The translations under genes and the position numbers were made by a program. A stretch of 64,000 bases of DNA from Xenorhabdus ehlersii. GTDB lineage: Bacteria; Pseudomonadota; Gammaproteobacteria; Enterobacterales; Enterobacteriaceae. A model generated the notes under the pieces. That model saw only the letters and a program-made list of their open reading frames with translations. It was not told where the DNA came from and ran no database searches. Of this stretch, positions 9,507 through 20,415 are shown in pieces; positions within the stretch are counted from its first letter, which is position 1; the number at the start of each line of letters is the position of its first letter. The stretch covers positions 558,001 to 622,000 of the forward strand of contig NZ_RAQI01000001.1 in NCBI RefSeq assembly GCF_003610465.1, given 5' to 3'.

Positions 9507-10114
9507 TGCAAACCAGTCCTCTTCTTGAATCTCTGATGGAAGCCCTGCGCTGTTTGCCCGGCGTAGGCCCAAGATCTGCACAACGGATGACATTTCATCT
9601 ATTGCAGAGAGATCGCAGTGGTGGGATGCGATTGGCACAGGCACTGACACGAGCGATGTCTGAAATTGGTCACTGTGAGGATTGCCGGACATTCACGGAA
9701 CAGGAACAGTGCACAATTTGTGCTAATCCCCGTCGTCAGCAGAATGGTCAGATTTGTGTAGTGGAAAGCCCTGCAGATATTCATGCCATCGAACAAACGG
9801 GTCAGTTTGCGGGACGTTATTTTGTCCTGATGGGGCATTTATCGCCACTGGATGGTATCGGGCCAATGGATATTGGTTTAGATCGTTTAGAAGAACGCTT
9901 ATCTTCTGAAACCTTGTCAGAAATTATTCTGGCAACTAATCCAACTGTCGAAGGAGAGGCAACGGCAAACTATATTGCAGAAATGTGCTCTCAATATGGT
10001 GTGACAGCCAGTCGAATTGCTCACGGTGTCCCTGTGGGTGGCGAGCTTGAAATGGTGGATGGCACAACACTGTCTCATTCGCTGGCTGGCCGTCAAAAAA
10101 TCACGAACTTGTGA
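9506..10114 (+). CDS. recR: Recombination protein RecR
   Basis: RecR (202 residues) works with RecF and RecO to load RecA on SSB-coated gaps. Visible parts: an N-terminal helix-hairpin-helix ([12 protein letters not shown]), a C4 zinc finger (CEDCRTF...CTIC), a Toprim domain ([14 protein letters not shown]) and a C-terminal Walker B-like segment. It is translationally coupled to ybaB. Length matches E. coli (201). Confidence 0.96.
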   Translation: MQTSPLLESLMEALRCLPGVGPRSAQRMTFHLLQRDRSGGMRLAQALTRAMSEIGHCEDCRTFTEQEQCTICANPRRQQNGQICVVESPADIHAIEQTGQFAGRYFVLMGHLSPLDGIGPMDIGLDRLEERLSSETLSEIILATNPTVEGEATANYIAEMCSQYGVTASRIAHGVPVGGELEMVDGTTLSHSLAGRQKITNL

Positions 10115-10226
10115 TTTTGTTCCCAATTAGTAGGTGATTTTATGGATGGTGTTGCTGATTATGCCGCCATCCATAGCTGATTTACCCGATTATCAAACTA
10201 ATTTTACATTCTTCTTGTTATCTTAG

Positions 10227-10253
10227 CTTGAAACTCTCCGTATCTATCCCCAT
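10227..10253 (+). promoter_or_regulatory. Sigma-32 heat-shock promoter of htpG
   Basis: CTTGAAA at 10227-10233 and CCCCAT at 10248-10253, with a 14-bp spacer, match the sigma-32 consensus (CTTGAAA, 11-16 bp, CCCCATNT). The element is about 57 bp upstream of the htpG start and explains heat-shock control of this chaperone. Confidence 0.85.
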
Positions 10254-10309
10254 TTGATGATCATCGTCCGATTGTACATATCTGAACTGGATTTAGATTG
10301 AGGTAATAA

Positions 10310-12205
10310 ATGAGCATGAAAGATCAGGAAACCCGTGGATTTCAGTCTGAAGTCAAACAACTGTTGCAGTTGATGATCCATTCTCTCTATTCCAATAAAG
10401 AAATTTTTCTCCGTGAACTGATTTCAAACGCATCTGATGCGGCTGACAAATTGCGCTTCCGTGCATTATCTGCCCCTGAGCTGTATGAAAATGATGGTGA
10501 ATTGCGTGTTCGTCTGTCTCTTGATAAAGAACAGAAAACTATCACCATCAGCGATAATGGTATCGGTATGTCCCGTGATGAAGTGATCGATAATCTGGGA
10601 ACGATTGCAAAATCTGGTACTAAAGCATTTCTTGAATCCATTGGTTCCGATCAAGCAAAAGACAGCCAATTGATTGGTCAATTCGGTGTAGGCTTCTACT
10701 CTGCCTTTATCGTCGCTGATAAAGTCACCGTACGTACTCGTGCAGCAGGAACTCCCGCTGAACAAGGTGTGTTCTGGGAATCAACGGGAGAAGGTGACTA
10801 CACGGTTGCTGATATTGAAAAAGCAGGTCGTGGTACAGAAATTACCCTGCATCTGCGAGATGGGGAAAGCGAATTCCTTAATGACTGGCGTCTGCGTTCT
10901 ATCATTGGCAAATATTCTGATCATATTGCCTTGCCAGTTGAAATTGAAACCCAAACTAAAAACGAAGAAGACGACTCAGTTACCGTTACATGGGAAAAAA
11001 TCAACAAAGCCCAAGCCTTGTGGACTCGTAATAAAGCTGAAATCAGTGATGAAGAGTACCAAGAGTTTTATAAGCACATCTCCCATGACTTTACTGACTC
11101 TTTGATTTGGAGTCATAACCGCGTTGAAGGTAAGCAGGAATACACCAGCCTGCTATATATCCCTTCCCAGGCACCGTGGGATATGTGGAACCGCGAACAT
11201 AAACATGGCCTGAAACTATACGTACAGCGTGTATTCATCATGGATGAAGCTGAACAGTTCATGCCAAATTACCTGCGTTTTGTCCGTGGTCTGATCGATT
11301 CCAACGACCTGCCATTGAACGTTTCCCGTGAAATTTTGCAAGATAGTTCAATCACACGTAATCTGCGCAGCGCGCTGACTAAACGTGTATTGCAAATGTT
11401 GGATAAACTGGCAAAAGACGACGCAGAAAAATATCAGACCTTCTGGCAGCAGTTCGGCCTGGTGATGAAAGAAGGTCCAGCCGAAGATGGCGCAAACAAA
11501 GAAGCTATTGCTAAGTTACTGCGCTTTGCTACGACTCATAATGATAGCTCCGCTCAAACTGTTTCTCTGGAAGATTACGTTGGCCGCATGGCAGAGGGGC
11601 AGGAGAGGATTTATTACATTACTGCGGATAGTTATGCTGCGGCGAAGAATAGCCCACACTTAGAGCTGTTCCGTAAGAAAGGCATTGAGGTTCTGTTACT
11701 GTCTGACCGCATTGATGAATGGATGATGAGCCACCTGACTGAATTCGATGGTAAGTCATTCCAGTCTGTCAGCAAGGCTGATAAATCCCTCGATAAACTG
11801 GCGGATGAAAACAAGGCTGAGCAAGAAGAAGCAGACAAAAAACTGGAGCCATTTGTTGAGCGCGTGAAAACTCTGCTGGGTGAACGCGTGAAAGAAGTGA
11901 AGCTAACTCATCGTCTGACAGATACTCCCGCTATCGTAACCACTGATGCCAATGCGATGAGCACCCAAATGGCGAAGCTATTTGCAGCAGCGGGTCAGAC
12001 TGCGCCAGAAGTTAGTTATAACTTTGAACTGAATCCGGAACATCTTCTGGTTAAGAAAGCGGCTGATATTGATGATGATGCTCAATTTGCTGATTGGATA
12101 GAATTGCTGTTGGATCAAGCACTATTTGCTGAACGTGGCACATTGGATGATCCAAACCAGTTTATTCGTCGGATGAATCAATTATTATTAGCTGAAAAAG
12201 CTTAA
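10310..12205 (+). CDS. htpG: Molecular chaperone HtpG (Hsp90)
   Basis: Bacterial Hsp90, an ATP-dependent homodimeric cytosolic chaperone. The 631 residues carry the GHKL ATPase fold: [17 protein letters not shown] and [10 protein letters not shown] motifs in the first 130 residues. The middle domain ([19 protein letters not shown]) and dimerisation domain follow. The ATG at 10310 has GAGG six bases upstream; a second ATG at 10316 corresponds to the E. coli start and is possible. A sigma-32 promoter precedes it and a strong terminator follows. Confidence 0.97.
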   Translation: MSMKDQETRGFQSEVKQLLQLMIHSLYSNKEIFLRELISNASDAADKLRFRALSAPELYENDGELRVRLSLDKEQKTITISDNGIGMSRDEVIDNLGTIAKSGTKAFLESIGSDQAKDSQLIGQFGVGFYSAFIVADKVTVRTRAAGTPAEQGVFWESTGEGDYTVADIEKAGRGTEITLHLRDGESEFLNDWRLRSIIGKYSDHIALPVEIETQTKNEEDDSVTVTWEKINKAQALWTRNKAEISDEEYQEFYKHISHDFTDSLIWSHNRVEGKQEYTSLLYIPSQAPWDMWNREHKHGLKLYVQRVFIMDEAEQFMPNYLRFVRGLIDSNDLPLNVSREILQDSSITRNLRSALTKRVLQMLDKLAKDDAEKYQTFWQQFGLVMKEGPAEDGANKEAIAKLLRFATTHNDSSAQTVSLEDYVGRMAEGQERIYYITADSYAAAKNSPHLELFRKKGIEVLLLSDRIDEWMMSHLTEFDGKSFQSVSKADKSLDKLADENKAEQEEADKKLEPFVERVKTLLGERVKEVKLTHRLTDTPAIVTTDANAMSTQMAKLFAAAGQTAPEVSYNFELNPEHLLVKKAADIDDDAQFADWIELLLDQALFAERGTLDDPNQFIRRMNQLLLAEKA

Positions 12206-12226
12206 ACTTATTGAGATAATGACAAA

Positions 12227-12266
12227 AACCACGCCTCAACGAAAAATGAGGCGTGGTTTATTTTTT
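12227..12266 (+). terminator. Rho-independent terminator of htpG
   Basis: A 12-bp stem (AACCACGCCTCA paired with TGAGGCGTGGTT) is followed by ATTTTTTAG just after the htpG stop. It separates htpG from adk. Confidence 0.9.
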
Positions 12267-12350
12267 AGTTAATGCGGAAACGTTTACCTGTTTTCTTGAG
12301 CCATCCCCTATTCAAATGGTATGGTGGTACGTTTTCTTTAAAAAATATGA

Positions 12351-13025
<675 letters not shown>

Positions 13026-13051
13026 TTTCGTGTTCTCTTGAGTTGTTATAA

Positions 13052-13082
13052 CAGGCGGCCTTCATACCGCCTGACTTTTTTG
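13052..13082 (+). terminator. Rho-independent terminator of adk
   Basis: CAGGCGG and CCGCCTG form a 7-bp GC-rich stem with an eight-base loop, followed by ACTTTTTTT. It lies 27 bp after the adk stop. Confidence 0.88.
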
Positions 13083-13185
13083 TAGTTCACGCTAACCTAG
13101 AGAAATTTACTCCATGAAATGTTACATGTAACTATCATTCATGTTTTATACTAGATTGTCAGTCATGTTAATGGAGCTCTGAGGA

Positions 13186-14151
13186 ATGAGTAGCAAGAAG
13201 TATGGTGTCCTATTAGTGAACCTTGGTACACCTGATGCGCCAACACCAGCAGCAATAAGATGTTATCTGGCAAAGTTTCTGAGTGACAGAAGGGTAGTTG
13301 ATATCTCGCCATTGATTTGGAAACCTATCTTGAATGGTCTTATTCTTCCTTTCCGTGCTTCTCGAATTGCTAAGCTTTACCAAGAAATTTGGATGGAAGA
13401 AGGTTCCCCTTTATTAGTGTATAGTCGTCGTCAGCAGAAATTGCTGGATGAAAAGTTGGCGGATATCCCTGTTGCTTTGGGAATGACTTACGGCTCCCCT
13501 TCTTTATCTCAGGCCGTAGAGAGTTTGTTACAACAGGGCATTGAGGCTCTCATTATACTGCCACTTTATCCTCAATATTCCAGTACAACTTCGGCAGCAG
13601 TTTTTGACAGGATCAGTAAAATATTGCAGGAGTATCGGACAATTCCTACCCTGCATTTTGTTCGCAGTTATGCCACACATCCTGCCTATATTGCGGCATT
13701 AAAGGAAACCATTGAGCAGAGTTTTGAAAAACATGGTCAGCCTGATCGGTTAATTATTTCCTATCATGGTATTCCTGAACGTCTGGCAAAGATGGGTGAT
13801 ATTTATCCGCAAGATTGTCAGGCGACAACTGAACTGTTGAGTCAGGCACTGGATTATCCCACAGATAAAATTATGATGACATATCAGTCGCGTTTTGGTT
13901 GCTTACCGTGGTTATCTCCTTATACAGATAAAACCATGGCATCATTACCCAGGCAAGGTGTGGAACATGTTCAAGTGATGTGTCCAGGGTTTGCGTCAGA
14001 TTGTTTGGAAACGTTGGAAGAGATTAAGCAACAGAATAAAGTTATCTTTTTAGAGGCTGGTGGGAAAAAGTTTGAATATATCTCTGCACTTAATGATAAT
14101 AAAGCCCACATTTCTCTGCTTGAACAATTGGTAAATAATGTCATGAAATAA
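13186..14151 (+). CDS. hemH: Ferrochelatase HemH
   Basis: Last enzyme of haem synthesis: inserts Fe2+ into protoporphyrin IX. The 321 residues match E. coli (320). The family segments [37 protein letters not shown] (catalytic His) and a [14 protein letters not shown] stretch are all visible. It follows adk, as in E. coli. Confidence 0.96.
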   Translation: MSSKKYGVLLVNLGTPDAPTPAAIRCYLAKFLSDRRVVDISPLIWKPILNGLILPFRASRIAKLYQEIWMEEGSPLLVYSRRQQKLLDEKLADIPVALGMTYGSPSLSQAVESLLQQGIEALIILPLYPQYSSTTSAAVFDRISKILQEYRTIPTLHFVRSYATHPAYIAALKETIEQSFEKHGQPDRLIISYHGIPERLAKMGDIYPQDCQATTELLSQALDYPTDKIMMTYQSRFGCLPWLSPYTDKTMASLPRQGVEHVQVMCPGFASDCLETLEEIKQQNKVIFLEAGGKKFEYISALNDNKAHISLLEQLVNNVMK

Positions 14152-14322
14152 CATGCAATTGCTAGTTATGAGACATTATCACACATGATGAATAGCCGAC
14201 ATTGATTGTCGATCGTCGTATGATTTTAAGGATATGGTTTTTTAACCAATGAATACGATAAGCGAGAGAAAGGGCTTGCATATCAATGAAAAGCAAAATT
14301 ATTTGGATTGGACATATAGATA

Positions 14323-15435
14323 ATGAGTAATAAACCTATTAAACACCCTGATTTTTACCAAGAACATGCAAACTATTATCCTCCAGCGCGGGAGGATGAA
14401 ATTGATTTGTTTGAACTATTCTCTATATTCTTCCAATCAAAATATTTGATCATTGCAGTATCTTTTGTCTTTGCAATTATTGGTTTCGGTATCGCGTCAT
14501 TTTTACCACAAAAATGGACCAGTACAGCGGCTGTAGTGAAACCAGGGCTGGAGGAGTTTCAGCCATTGAAAAATACATTAACGGATTTACATGTTCTGAG
14601 CATAGATCCCAAAGTCACAGAAGGGTCACTGTATAAGCGGTTTATTGAAAATTATAACTCACGTGTATTACGTGAAGAATATTTGGTTAATACCGATTAC
14701 TTCAAGACTTTGCTTGCTAAGAATCAAGAGAGTTCTGAGCAGGAAAAAAGAAAACTAATCGAGAGAATTGTCAATAACAACATTGTCATATCTTTACCTA
14801 AGAAAGAGAAAGATGATGAAGTTGTCGATGAAGCCAGACTCTCTTTCAGTGCTGATAATGCAGAAGATGCTTACAATCTATTAAGTGGCTATATCAAATT
14901 CGTTTCTTCGGTGGTTCGCGATCAAGTGAAAGAGGAGCTGAGTGATATGGTTCATGAGAAACTGGAATACTCGCAAAAGCTTTATGCTCTCGATTTGGAA
15001 CGTATCGCTAATATGCGCAGTGTAGATATTGAGCGATTGAAGTATGCGATTTCTCTTGCTAATTCTGCCGGAATTAAAAAACCAGTATCAAATGGCGGGG
15101 CTATGATCAAGGATGACCCGGATTATTCGATTGCGCTGGGTTCTGATGCACTGCAACGTAAGTTACAGATTACTGAAGAAATTACTGATTCAACTAAGAT
15201 TGATGCAGACCTGCGTAACCGTCAGTTGTATATCAAAAATTTGGAAAAAGTGAATGTGAACACCGTTGATTTTGTGCCATTCAAGTATATGCAGGAACCT
15301 TATGAGCCAACTTCAAAAGATTCACCTAAGCGTTTGCTGATTTTGATTGGAGCTGGCTTTATCGGATTTATTTTATCCATCATGTATGTTCTGTTTCGCC
15401 ACATGGTACGTAGTCGCCAGAAACAAGAGGCTTAA
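14323..15435 (+). CDS. wzz: Wzz/FepE-type polysaccharide chain-length regulator
   Basis: Polysaccharide co-polymerase of the inner membrane that sets O-antigen chain length with Wzy. The 370 residues have TM1 near 36-57 and TM2 near 343-362. Between them is a large, charged, coiled periplasmic domain, and a Pro-rich stretch precedes TM2 (the EPYEPTSKDSPKR region), as in the family. It lies between hemH and gsk rather than in an O-antigen cluster. WzzB and FepE-like roles cannot be told apart from sequence alone. Confidence 0.85.
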   Translation: MSNKPIKHPDFYQEHANYYPPAREDEIDLFELFSIFFQSKYLIIAVSFVFAIIGFGIASFLPQKWTSTAAVVKPGLEEFQPLKNTLTDLHVLSIDPKVTEGSLYKRFIENYNSRVLREEYLVNTDYFKTLLAKNQESSEQEKRKLIERIVNNNIVISLPKKEKDDEVVDEARLSFSADNAEDAYNLLSGYIKFVSSVVRDQVKEELSDMVHEKLEYSQKLYALDLERIANMRSVDIERLKYAISLANSAGIKKPVSNGGAMIKDDPDYSIALGSDALQRKLQITEEITDSTKIDADLRNRQLYIKNLEKVNVNTVDFVPFKYMQEPYEPTSKDSPKRLLILIGAGFIGFILSIMYVLFRHMVRSRQKQEA

Positions 15436-15618
15436 TATTCTTTATAACTCGAATATGTTATAGATAATGCTCTGATAGCTAACGTATTGACAGCCAATGT
15501 TGAAATAACATTGGCTGTCTTCATTTTTGTCGCTGTATTTTTTGTTTCTCTTCGGTATTGTGACACACTGTATTATGCTAACATGCTGCATATTTTAGCT
15601 CTACCGCAACAATTAATT

Positions 15619-16929
15619 ATGAAATTCCCTGGTAAACGTAAATCTAAACACTATTTTCCTGTCAGTTTAAGAGATCCTCTGCTCCAACCCATCAAAGAGA
15701 TGATGGATACCGAAAATAATCAAGCCTATATTGTTGGTATTGACCAGACATTGGTTGATATTGAAGCCAAAGTTGATGAGGATTTTATCCAGCGTTATAA
15801 CCTAAGCCAGGGACATTCGTTAGTTATTGAAGATGATGTAGCTGAGGCTCTTTACAAGGAGCTGACAGAGAAGAATCTTATCAGCCATGAATTTGCGGGT
15901 GGCACTATCGGCAATACTTTGCACAACTATTCTGTGCTGGCTGACGATAAATCCGTCCTGCTTGGTGCGATGTGTAATAACATCCAAATAGGAAGTTATG
16001 CGTATTGTTATCTTTGCAATACCTCCAGTCGTATGGATTTAAATCACCTTCAGGGGGTTGATGGCCCAATTGGCCGCTGTTTTACCTTAGTAACGGAAAA
16101 CGGTGAAAGAACATTTGCTATCAGTCCGGGGTTAATGAATCAGCTTCGCCCAGAAAGCATTCCTGAACATATTATTGCGGAAGCGTCAGCTTTGGTGATT
16201 ACTGCTTATTTAGTGCGTTGTAAACCGGGTGAGCCAATGCCGGAAGCAACAATGAAAGCCATTGAATATGCGAAGAAGCATAATGTGCCTGTTGTATTGA
16301 CGTTAGGAACAAAATACGTCATTGCTGATGATCCGCAATGGTGGCGTGATTTTTTGGCTGAAAATGTTTCTGTTGTTGCAATGAATGAAGATGAAGCTTG
16401 TGAATTGACAGGTTTCAGCGATCCTTTATTAGCGGCTGACATGGCACTAAATTGGGTGGATTTGGTGTTATGTACCGCTGGACCTGCTGGATTATATATG
16501 GCGGGTTACACTGAGGAGGAGCACAAGCGCCAAACATTGCATCCTTTGCTACCGGGTGCGATTGCAGAATTTAACCGTTATGAATTCAGCCGGGCGATGC
16601 GTAAAGTGGATTGCCAAAATCCAATGCGGGTTTATTCCCATATTGAACCTTATATGGGAGGGCCTGAAAAAATCATGAATACTAATGGTGCTGGGGATGG
16701 CGCGTTATCTGCATTGCTGCATGATATTACTGCCAACAATTATCATCGCATGAATGTACCTAACTCCAGCAAACATGCGCGCTCTTATTTAACCTATTCT
16801 TCTTTGGCTCAGGTATGTAAGTACGCTAATAGAGTGAGTTATCAGGTATTGAGTCAGCATTCTCCGCGTCTAACCCGAGGGTTGCCGGAGAAAGAAGATA
16901 GTCTGGAAGAGTCTTACTGGGAACGTTGA
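15619..16929 (+). CDS. gsk: Inosine-guanosine kinase
   Basis: Salvage kinase that phosphorylates inosine and guanosine to IMP and GMP. PfkB (ribokinase) family; the C-terminal motif NTNGAGDGALSALLHD contains the catalytic Asp and anion hole. The start at MKFPGKRKSKHYFPV gives 436 residues, matching E. coli (434). The frame is open 44 codons further upstream, but that extension is hydrophobic and not conserved in family members I know. Confidence 0.95.
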   Translation: MKFPGKRKSKHYFPVSLRDPLLQPIKEMMDTENNQAYIVGIDQTLVDIEAKVDEDFIQRYNLSQGHSLVIEDDVAEALYKELTEKNLISHEFAGGTIGNTLHNYSVLADDKSVLLGAMCNNIQIGSYAYCYLCNTSSRMDLNHLQGVDGPIGRCFTLVTENGERTFAISPGLMNQLRPESIPEHIIAEASALVITAYLVRCKPGEPMPEATMKAIEYAKKHNVPVVLTLGTKYVIADDPQWWRDFLAENVSVVAMNEDEACELTGFSDPLLAADMALNWVDLVLCTAGPAGLYMAGYTEEEHKRQTLHPLLPGAIAEFNRYEFSRAMRKVDCQNPMRVYSHIEPYMGGPEKIMNTNGAGDGALSALLHDITANNYHRMNVPNSSKHARSYLTYSSLAQVCKYANRVSYQVLSQHSPRLTRGLPEKEDSLEESYWER

Positions 16930-16966
16930 TTCTGCTAGCCTGAGATATTGTCTTAATTGTTTTTAT

Positions 16967-16997
16967 GGGAATATCCCCACGTTATGGGGGATATTCC
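16967..16997. terminator. Stem-loop between convergent gsk and ybaL
   Basis: GGAATATCCCC and GGGGGATATTCC form a long stem with a short loop, placed between two convergent stop codons (16929 and 17010). There is no clear T-tract on either strand; it may act as a bidirectional terminator or transcription barrier. Confidence 0.5.
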
Positions 16998-17009
16998 TTG
17001 GCTCGTCAG

Positions 17010-18725
17010 TTATGTTGGAGATGAAGTCGCTGGTGAATGTAATGATGGTGGCTCTATTGGGCAACCCTCTTCATATTCAGGTAATGCATCAGCCATTGCC
17101 CGTGCTATTTCATGTTCACCAATGATAATGTGATTAGTGCCACGTTCCGTAATGTAAGTGACTTCATCATCATAATGGGCTCGAACAATAATATTGATAT
17201 CTGGCCTGATTTCTCTGGCATTTGCAACAATCTCACCCGCTTCATAACCATTAGGGATTGTCAGGAATAAAATACAAGCGCAATCGAGCCTTGCTAGAGC
17301 CATGATTTCTTTATTGGCGGCGTTCCCCATTACGGCACTGATACCCATTTCGCCTAACTCTTCAAATCGGGCACGTGTATCTTCAATGATCACAACTGGA
17401 AAATTTTTTTCTTGTAAACGCTGACAAAGCTGATGCCCTACTCGGCCATAACCCACCACAATAGCATGACCACAAATATCGACAGGGATCTGGGTTTCTT
17501 CTTCCAGTGTTTCTTCGAGTAATTGTTCTTCAATGGTTTCTGTTTTTTCCAAATAGCGATCCAGTAAGCTGAATAGAACAGGATTTAACATGATTGAAAT
17601 GATGGCGCCAGCCAGTACAAGGTTACGGGCTTCCCCATCCAGGAATCCCAGCGTGACACCAAGCCCAGCGAGAATAAAGGCAAATTCACCAATTTGGGCG
17701 AGACTGGCTGAAATGGTTAGGGCTGTACGTCGTGAGTGCCCAAACATCCTGACTAGTAGCAAAGCAGCTAATGACTTACCAATGATAATAATGGCAAGGG
17801 TTCCTAAAATCGCCAGAGGCTGTTGGAGTAAGACCATAGGGTCAAACAACATGCCAACGGAAACAAAGAAAAGAACCGCGAAAGCATCCCTTAGCGGTAA
17901 AGTATCTTGCGCTGCCCGATGACTCAATTCTGACTCATTCAGTACCATACCAGCGAAGAAGGCACCGAGAGCAAATGAAGCATCAAACAGTGTCACCGCC
18001 CCATAAGCAACACCTAATGCAATGGCAAGTACAGCCAGCGTAAACAGTTCACGGGAACCTGTCCCAGCAGTTTTCGCCAGTAACCAAGGAATGACACGCC
18101 GTCCGACGAAAATCATCAACAAAATAAAGGCAACAACTTTTCCAACTGTGATAGATATCTTTAACAACAATTGCCCAATGTTTGCGTTTTGACTGTCCAT
18201 AATTCCTGCTGCCGCAGGAAGTAATACTAACGTCAGTACCATAGCCAGATCTTCAACAATTAACCAACCAATGGCAATTTGTCCTCTCTGACTATCAACG
18301 AGCTGTCGTTCTTCTAATGCCCTGAGCAATACTACCGTGCTGGCGGTAGACAGGCAAAGACCAAATACAATGCCGTTGAGTAACCCCCAACCGAGCAGCA
18401 TTGATAATCCGGCGCCTAATAAGGTTGCAACTGCAATTTGGGCGATAGCACCAGGAATGGCAATTGATTTGACGGCTAACAAATCTTTAAGTGAAAAATG
18501 TAGACCGACACCAAACATCAGCAAGATCACGCCAATTTCTGAAAGTTCTGGAGCTAAAGATGTATCGGCAACAAAACCAGGAGTGAAGGGACCCGCTAGT
18601 ACACCTGCTACGAGGTATCCTACCAGAGGTGAGATTCTCAGGCGCTGCGCAAGCATGCCAAGCAGATAGGCAAGAACAAAACCGCCAACAATGGTCGTGA
18701 TAAGAGGTGTCGAGTGCTCCATCAA
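17010..18725 (-). CDS. ybaL: Putative monovalent cation:proton antiporter YbaL (CPA2)
   Basis: A KefB/KefC-like inner-membrane antiporter of 571 residues. About 12 transmembrane helices (1-385) make up the Na+/H+ exchanger domain, with the GLHFSLKDLLAVK segment. A C-terminal Rossmann TrkA-N domain (about 415-530) carries the AIVVGYGRVGHQLCQRL nucleotide-binding motif. Gene order gsk-ybaL-fsr-ushA is the E. coli order. Substrate is inferred only. Confidence 0.92.
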   Translation of the reverse strand: MMEHSTPLITTIVGGFVLAYLLGMLAQRLRISPLVGYLVAGVLAGPFTPGFVADTSLAPELSEIGVILLMFGVGLHFSLKDLLAVKSIAIPGAIAQIAVATLLGAGLSMLLGWGLLNGIVFGLCLSTASTVVLLRALEERQLVDSQRGQIAIGWLIVEDLAMVLTLVLLPAAAGIMDSQNANIGQLLLKISITVGKVVAFILLMIFVGRRVIPWLLAKTAGTGSRELFTLAVLAIALGVAYGAVTLFDASFALGAFFAGMVLNESELSHRAAQDTLPLRDAFAVLFFVSVGMLFDPMVLLQQPLAILGTLAIIIIGKSLAALLLVRMFGHSRRTALTISASLAQIGEFAFILAGLGVTLGFLDGEARNLVLAGAIISIMLNPVLFSLLDRYLEKTETIEEQLLEETLEEETQIPVDICGHAIVVGYGRVGHQLCQRLQEKNFPVVIIEDTRARFEELGEMGISAVMGNAANKEIMALARLDCACILFLTIPNGYEAGEIVANAREIRPDINIIVRAHYDDEVTYITERGTNHIIIGEHEIARAMADALPEYEEGCPIEPPSLHSPATSSPT

Positions 18726-18955
18726 GGCTCCTTCTGGGTAGCGAGTATATAAATTGTGTAGTTAGGTGAGGTAATAATATATTTTATAAATAGTTAAAGA
18801 TTACAAAAAAATATATTGAGTGGTAAAAACGAGAGTGATCTACATAAATACTATTTTAATGTAATTTTATGTAGATATTGCCATTATTTACGCTAGTTTA
18901 CAAAGAAAAATAGTCTAATAATTATGGTGTTTATCCAGGATTTTCCTTGTCTTTT

Positions 18956-20173
18956 TTAAGCGTTCTTTTCTATTTTTGGCAAAAACAACGTAAAAATACC
19001 AAGAAGTGGCAGAAAAGCACAAATTTTGTAAACCAATTCTATACTGGTTTTATCTGCGACATAACCAAGTACGGCAGCCCCAATGCCCCCCATACCAAAG
19101 GCCAGGCCAAAGAACAAACCTGCGATCATGCCTGTTTTACCGGGAATTAGCTCTTGGGCATAGACTAAAATAGCAGAGAACGCAGAGGCCAATATTATAC
19201 CAATAATAACCGTTAGTATGCTTGTCCAGAATAAGGAGGCATAAGGTAACAGCAGGGTAAAAGGTGCAACGCCAAGAATTGAACCCCAAATGACATATTT
19301 CCGACCTATCTTATCTCCGATCGGCCCTCCAATCAGGGTACCTGCCGCTACGGCAAATAAAAAGATAAATAGGTGGATCTGGGCGTTTTGCACTGACAAG
19401 CCAAATTTCTGCATCAGATAAAAGGTATAGTAGCTACTGATACTGGTTAGGTAAAAGTACTTGGAGAAAACCAGTAACAGAAGAATGGCAAAAGAATTTA
19501 TGATAGTTTTTCTAGGTAGCTTTGGCAGGGAATTGGTATGAGAAGATAGCGGGGTTATAACCCGATGCTGCATCTTATACCACTGGCTGACTTGCAAGAG
19601 GATTACGATAGCTAACAATGCTGCCAGAGAAAACCAACCGACGTTTCCTTTGCCGTAAGGCGCAATAAAAATAGCTGCTAACAGTGGACCTAATGAACTT
19701 CCTAAATTTCCCCCTACTTGAAATAAAGATTGGGCCAGGCCATGACGTCCACCTGAAGCCATGCGTGCGACTCGTGACGATTCTGGATGAAAAACGGATG
19801 ACCCCGTACCGACCAATGCGGCGGCTATTAATATAATTGAAAAACTTTCAGCGTAAGCTAATAGAAGCAAACCAGATAAGGTAAATCCCATACCGATAGG
19901 CAATGAATAGGGTTGCGGATGTTTATCAGTATACAAACCGATAAGGGGCTGCAATAGGGATGCTGTTACCTGATAGGTTAGAGTTATCATTCCAACCTGA
20001 ATAAAACTGAGAGTAAATTCAGATTGCAGCAGTGGATAAATAGCCAGAATCAACGATTGAATCATATCATTCAGCATATGGGATAAGCTGATGGCACCAA
20101 GAATTGAAAAGACTGTCTGATGTGTTTTTGTTGGTGATGTTGGAAAAGAGGTCGTTTTACTTTTTTCACTCAT
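18956..20173 (-). CDS. fsr: MFS transporter, fosmidomycin resistance protein Fsr
   Basis: A 405-residue, 12-helix major facilitator protein homologous to E. coli Fsr, whose overproduction gives fosmidomycin resistance. Visible: LSHMLNDMIQSLILAIYPLL at the first helix and the intracellular loop motif GGPIGDKIGRKYVIWG between helices 8 and 9. It sits between ybaL (229 bp of AT-rich spacer) and the divergent ushA, as in E. coli. The natural substrate is unknown. Confidence 0.92.
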   Translation of the reverse strand: MSEKSKTTSFPTSPTKTHQTVFSILGAISLSHMLNDMIQSLILAIYPLLQSEFTLSFIQVGMITLTYQVTASLLQPLIGLYTDKHPQPYSLPIGMGFTLSGLLLLAYAESFSIILIAAALVGTGSSVFHPESSRVARMASGGRHGLAQSLFQVGGNLGSSLGPLLAAIFIAPYGKGNVGWFSLAALLAIVILLQVSQWYKMQHRVITPLSSHTNSLPKLPRKTIINSFAILLLLVFSKYFYLTSISSYYTFYLMQKFGLSVQNAQIHLFIFLFAVAAGTLIGGPIGDKIGRKYVIWGSILGVAPFTLLLPYASLFWTSILTVIIGIILASAFSAILVYAQELIPGKTGMIAGLFFGLAFGMGGIGAAVLGYVADKTSIELVYKICAFLPLLGIFTLFLPKIEKNA

Positions 20174-20415
20174 ATTTATTCGCTTATCAATGTCATTATC
20201 AATAAAGTTTGCAGGGGTAATTTTTTTAGGTTTGTTGATTTACTGTTTAATTTTTACACCATAATACATCTTAGATAATTAACAAAATTTTTATTTATAC
20301 CTATATAATTTGACCGCAATCTCAAAAAGGTGAAATCTTTTAAGCAGCGGCTTAAAAGGGATAAACCATTATCATCATATAACTAATAAAATTTTGAAAT
20401 ACATGGAGATACCCC

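Noticed and set aside
15487..15618. 44-residue hydrophobic extension of Gsk
   Set aside because: Looks like a transmembrane segment but is not part of known inosine-guanosine kinases; MKFPGKRKS is the family start.
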